Assembly: GCA_937125455.1 (NCBI GenBank) | Contig: CAKZLK010000016.1 | Coordinates: 1 to 64,000, forward strand | Origin: an uncultured Aequorivita sp. | GTDB lineage: Bacteria; Bacteroidota; Bacteroidia; Flavobacteriales; Flavobacteriaceae | DNA length: 64,000 nt | Direction of reading: 5' to 3' | In this document: positions 61,594-64,000 of the stretch, piece by piece | Layout: every line of letters starts with the position of its first letter | Position numbering within the stretch: position 1 is the first letter of the stretch | Made by a program: the position numbers and the translations under genes | Notes under the pieces: generated by a model | The model's database searches: none | Told to the model about the DNA's origin: nothing | What the model saw: the letters and a program-made list of their open reading frames with translations, nothing else

Positions 61594-64000
61594 ATGAAAA
61601 CGTACATTTTTACATTTCTTGCAATCGTTTCATCATTAACCTTCGTTCAAGCCCAGGAAACTTCTTTAAAAGGAAAAGAACTTTTCGGCAATATGAAAGC
61701 GCGACATATTGGTCCAGCACTTATGAGCGGTCGTGTTAACGATATAGAAAACCACCCCACCAACGCACGAATACTCTATGTTGGTGCGGCTGGTGGTGGT
61801 GTATGGAAATCTGGCGATGGCGGTGCCACCTTCGCTCCTATTTTTGATGAACACGCACAATCAATTGGCGTTGTAAAACTGGATCCAAAAAATCCAGACG
61901 AAGTAATTTGGGTTGGAACAGGCGAAACTTGGACCAGGAACTCAGTTTCTGTGGGAGATGGTCTCTATAAATCTACCGACGGCGGGAACAACTGGAAAGA
62001 AATTCCAGGTTTTGAAAATTCAGAGAGAATTTCGTCCATCGTAATTAATCCAAACAATACCGATGAAGTTTATGTAGGCGTTTTGGGCGCACTTTGGAGC
62101 GATAGTGAAGATCGTGGTATTTATAAAACCACAGACGGCGGAAAAACATGGAATAAAATTCTGTATGTAGGTCCTTCAACGGGTGTTTCGGATATTTTGA
62201 TGGATCCAAAAAACCCAAATGTTTTGCTTGCTTCTATGTGGCAATTCAGAAGAACTGCCTGGGGGTTCAATTCTGGAGGGGAAAATAGCGCAATCTACAA
62301 ATCTACAGATGGTGGAAAAACCTGGAACAAATTGACAAAAGATCTTCCAACCGGAAAGCTAGGAAGAATTGGAATCGCAATGGCACCAAGCGATAGCCAA
62401 ATAATTTATGCCGTAATTGAAACAGGTGAAAAAAATACGAACGGTCTTTGGAAATCACCCGATGGCGGAAATTCCTGGGAACATTTAAATAGTGATTTTG
62501 GCTTGACTGTACGTCCTTTTTATTTTTCGAGAATTACAGTCGATCCCAAAAATCCAGACATTATTGCCAAAGGTGGACTTAATGGTTCCATAAGTCGCGA
62601 TGGCGGAAAGACATTTAAAAATCTCGGAAATATGCATAGCGATATTCACGATATTGTTTTTGATATCAATAATAGTGATAGAATGTATGCGGGAACAGAC
62701 GGCGGCGTTTACCGCTCTTGGAATGGTGGTTCTACTTTTGAAATTGTAGAGAACCTTCCACTTTCACAATTCTACCAAATTAGTGTAGATGATGCTGAAC
62801 CTTATAATGTTTATGGAGGTTTGCAGGATAACGGCTGTTGGTATGGTCCTTCTTCTGCTCCGGGCGGCGTAACTGCACGTGATTGGAATAGTGTTGGCTA
62901 CGGTGATGGCTTTAGGGTTTTGAAGCACCCTACAAAAAATATTATCTATTCCGAAATGCAGGGCGCAGCAAATGTTTGGCGCTATGATGTAGATCGAAAT
63001 AGAACAACAACAGTTCAACCACAACCGAAAAAGGGAGATCCTGAATTGCGCTTTAACTGGAATGCTCCAATGGCAGTAAGCAACTTCGTGCCAGATAGAT
63101 TTTATATGGGGAGTCAATTTGTTCATCGATCAGACGATATGGGGGATAGTTGGACTATCATTTCTCCAGACTTAACTACAAACGATAAAACAAAACAAGA
63201 TCAAGCCAACTCAGGCGGTCTTTCAGTAGATAATAGTGGCGCAGAAAAGTATACTACAATTTTTACCATTGCAGAATCGCCTTTAGACCAAAACATTATC
63301 TGGGCCGGAACTGATGACGGAAATGTTCAACTTACAACCGATGGTGGAAAAACTTGGACAAACCTTACCGAAAACCTTGTCGGCATCCCCAAAAATACTT
63401 GGGTTTATCATATTGAAGCGAGTGTTCACGGTAAAGGAACAGCGTATGCAGTTTTTGAAGGACACAGTTCGGGTGATATGAAACCCTATGCATTAAAGAC
63501 AACTGATTACGGCAAAACTTGGAAATCAATTATTTCTGATGACATTGATCCTAAAGCTTTCGTCAGAAATATTCAGGAAGATTATGTGAACGAGGATTTG
63601 CTTTTCCTTGGAACGGAATTCGGACTATATATTACTATTGATGGCGGAAAAAATTGGTCACAATTCACTAATAATATGCCTCCAGTAGCTGTACATTTTA
63701 TCGATCTTCAAAAGCGTACAAATGACTTAGTGATGGGTACCCACGGACGGGGTGTTATTATTATTGATGATATAAGTCCACTTCGGGAATTAACTCCAAA
63801 AATCTTGAATCAAGATGTTCACTTCTTTGAAACAAAACCTTTTACAATGACAGAAGATAGTGGTTTTAGCGGAAGCTTTGGCACAGAAACACAGTTTGTT
63901 GGTGAAAATAAAAACACGGATGCTCGAATTGTTTACTATTTGAAAAAACGCCACACTTTCGGAAAAATGGAAATGGAAATTCAGGATATGGACGGTAATA
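61594..64000 (+). CDS. Sortilin-like BNR/VPS10-domain secreted protein (5' part)
   Basis: 802 residues are present and the frame stays open to the right edge. Signal peptide (MKTYIFTFLAIVSSLTFVQAQ), then repeated Asp-box motifs (SxDGGxxW), e.g. KSTDGGNNWKE, KTTDGGKTWNK, KSTDGGKTWNK and TTDGGKTWTN, forming a ten-bladed-type beta propeller. Relatives are annotated as glycosyl hydrolase or Sortilin N-terminal proteins; whether it cleaves glycans is unknown. The C-terminal part lies outside the window. Confidence 0.88.
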   Translation, partial: MKTYIFTFLAIVSSLTFVQAQETSLKGKELFGNMKARHIGPALMSGRVNDIENHPTNARILYVGAAGGGVWKSGDGGATFAPIFDEHAQSIGVVKLDPKNPDEVIWVGTGETWTRNSVSVGDGLYKSTDGGNNWKEIPGFENSERISSIVINPNNTDEVYVGVLGALWSDSEDRGIYKTTDGGKTWNKILYVGPSTGVSDILMDPKNPNVLLASMWQFRRTAWGFNSGGENSAIYKSTDGGKTWNKLTKDLPTGKLGRIGIAMAPSDSQIIYAVIETGEKNTNGLWKSPDGGNSWEHLNSDFGLTVRPFYFSRITVDPKNPDIIAKGGLNGSISRDGGKTFKNLGNMHSDIHDIVFDINNSDRMYAGTDGGVYRSWNGGSTFEIVENLPLSQFYQISVDDAEPYNVYGGLQDNGCWYGPSSAPGGVTARDWNSVGYGDGFRVLKHPTKNIIYSEMQGAANVWRYDVDRNRTTTVQPQPKKGDPELRFNWNAPMAVSNFVPDRFYMGSQFVHRSDDMGDSWTIISPDLTTNDKTKQDQANSGGLSVDNSGAEKYTTIFTIAESPLDQNIIWAGTDDGNVQLTTDGGKTWTNLTENLVGIPKNTWVYHIEASVHGKGTAYAVFEGHSSGDMKPYALKTTDYGKTWKSIISDDIDPKAFVRNIQEDYVNEDLLFLGTEFGLYITIDGGKNWSQFTNNMPPVAVHFIDLQKRTNDLVMGTHGRGVIIIDDISPLRELTPKILNQDVHFFETKPFTMTEDSGFSGSFGTETQFVGENKNTDARIVYYLKKRHTFGKMEMEIQDMDGN

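Noticed and set aside
62764-63465. Minus-strand ORFs opposite the Sortilin-like gene.
   Set aside because: The plus frame carries Asp-box repeats throughout, so these are shadows.
1-64000. tRNA, rRNA and CRISPR arrays.
   Set aside because: No cloverleaf, conserved rRNA sequence or regular repeat-spacer pattern was found by eye; a dedicated scan would be needed to be certain.

Overview
The window is AT-rich chromosomal DNA from a member of the Bacteroidetes, most likely a marine-type Flavobacteriaceae; I do not name a genus. The evidence is a primary sigma factor of only 288 residues that lacks region 1.1 (49518-50384), TAnnTTTG-type -7 boxes with TTG/TTTG -33 boxes, a seven-bladed RCC1 protein ending in a type IX secretion sorting domain (32995-34407), many short lipoproteins, and typical flavobacterial families (KTSC, VF530, DUF1456, TlpA-like, Sortilin-like). 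No rRNA, tRNA, CRISPR array, transposase, integrase or prophage was seen.

Layout. 1-7000: the start of hutH, a TlpA-like lipoprotein, the NAD(P)HX repair enzyme and small conserved genes. 7100-10400: YitT, a probable RNA-led micropeptide unit (7991-8315), a J-domain/KTSC protein, a TauE-type exporter and a cold-shock protein. 10434-14548: a fatty-acid desaturase and two coupled DEAD-box helicases, one DbpA-like. 14700-17000: a VTT membrane protein, then a two-cassette, integrase-less integron-like array (about 15580-16640). 17000-25600: a large PLP enzyme, DUF1275, a TPR histidine kinase with its NarL-type regulator, a zinc alcohol dehydrogenase and an EamA transporter. 25600-32800: two more SF2 helicases, VF530, an unusual zinc-ribbon SDR and an EF-G paralogue without the catalytic histidine. 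33000-43700: RCC1, YtxH, cold-shock, MsrB, YceI and pirin genes (the last two behind identical promoter repeats), a Crp/Fnr regulator, a lone ExbD, an MFS transporter, a VTT protein and a cluster of three tiny basic peptides. 43700-47500: a USP / FMN glutamate-synthase-like / TPP-oxidase operon. 47650-64000: a membrane protein/HTH pair, rpoD, SLC13, three MscS channels, OmpA, two SDRs, a D,D-dipeptidase, a thioesterase, DUF72 and the start of a Sortilin-like protein.

Functionally the window is mostly housekeeping and stress physiology: cold (two cold-shock proteins, a desaturase, DEAD-box helicases), osmotic shock (three MscS channels), redox (MsrB, YceI, pirin, TlpA-like) and translation (DbpA-like helicase, EF-G2, sigma). 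Many genes are closed by clear hairpin-plus-T terminators, several of them shared by convergent pairs.

The least explained parts are (i) the 8052-8315 unit, with a consensus promoter, structured RNA, terminator, 28-residue ORF, second terminator and then yitT; (ii) the two cassettes bounded by their own 10-bp inverted repeats; (iii) the tandem 28-residue basic peptides behind a palindrome at 42460-42478; and (iv) the EF-G and SDR paralogues that lack canonical catalytic residues. All calls come from reading the sequence; no database search was run.
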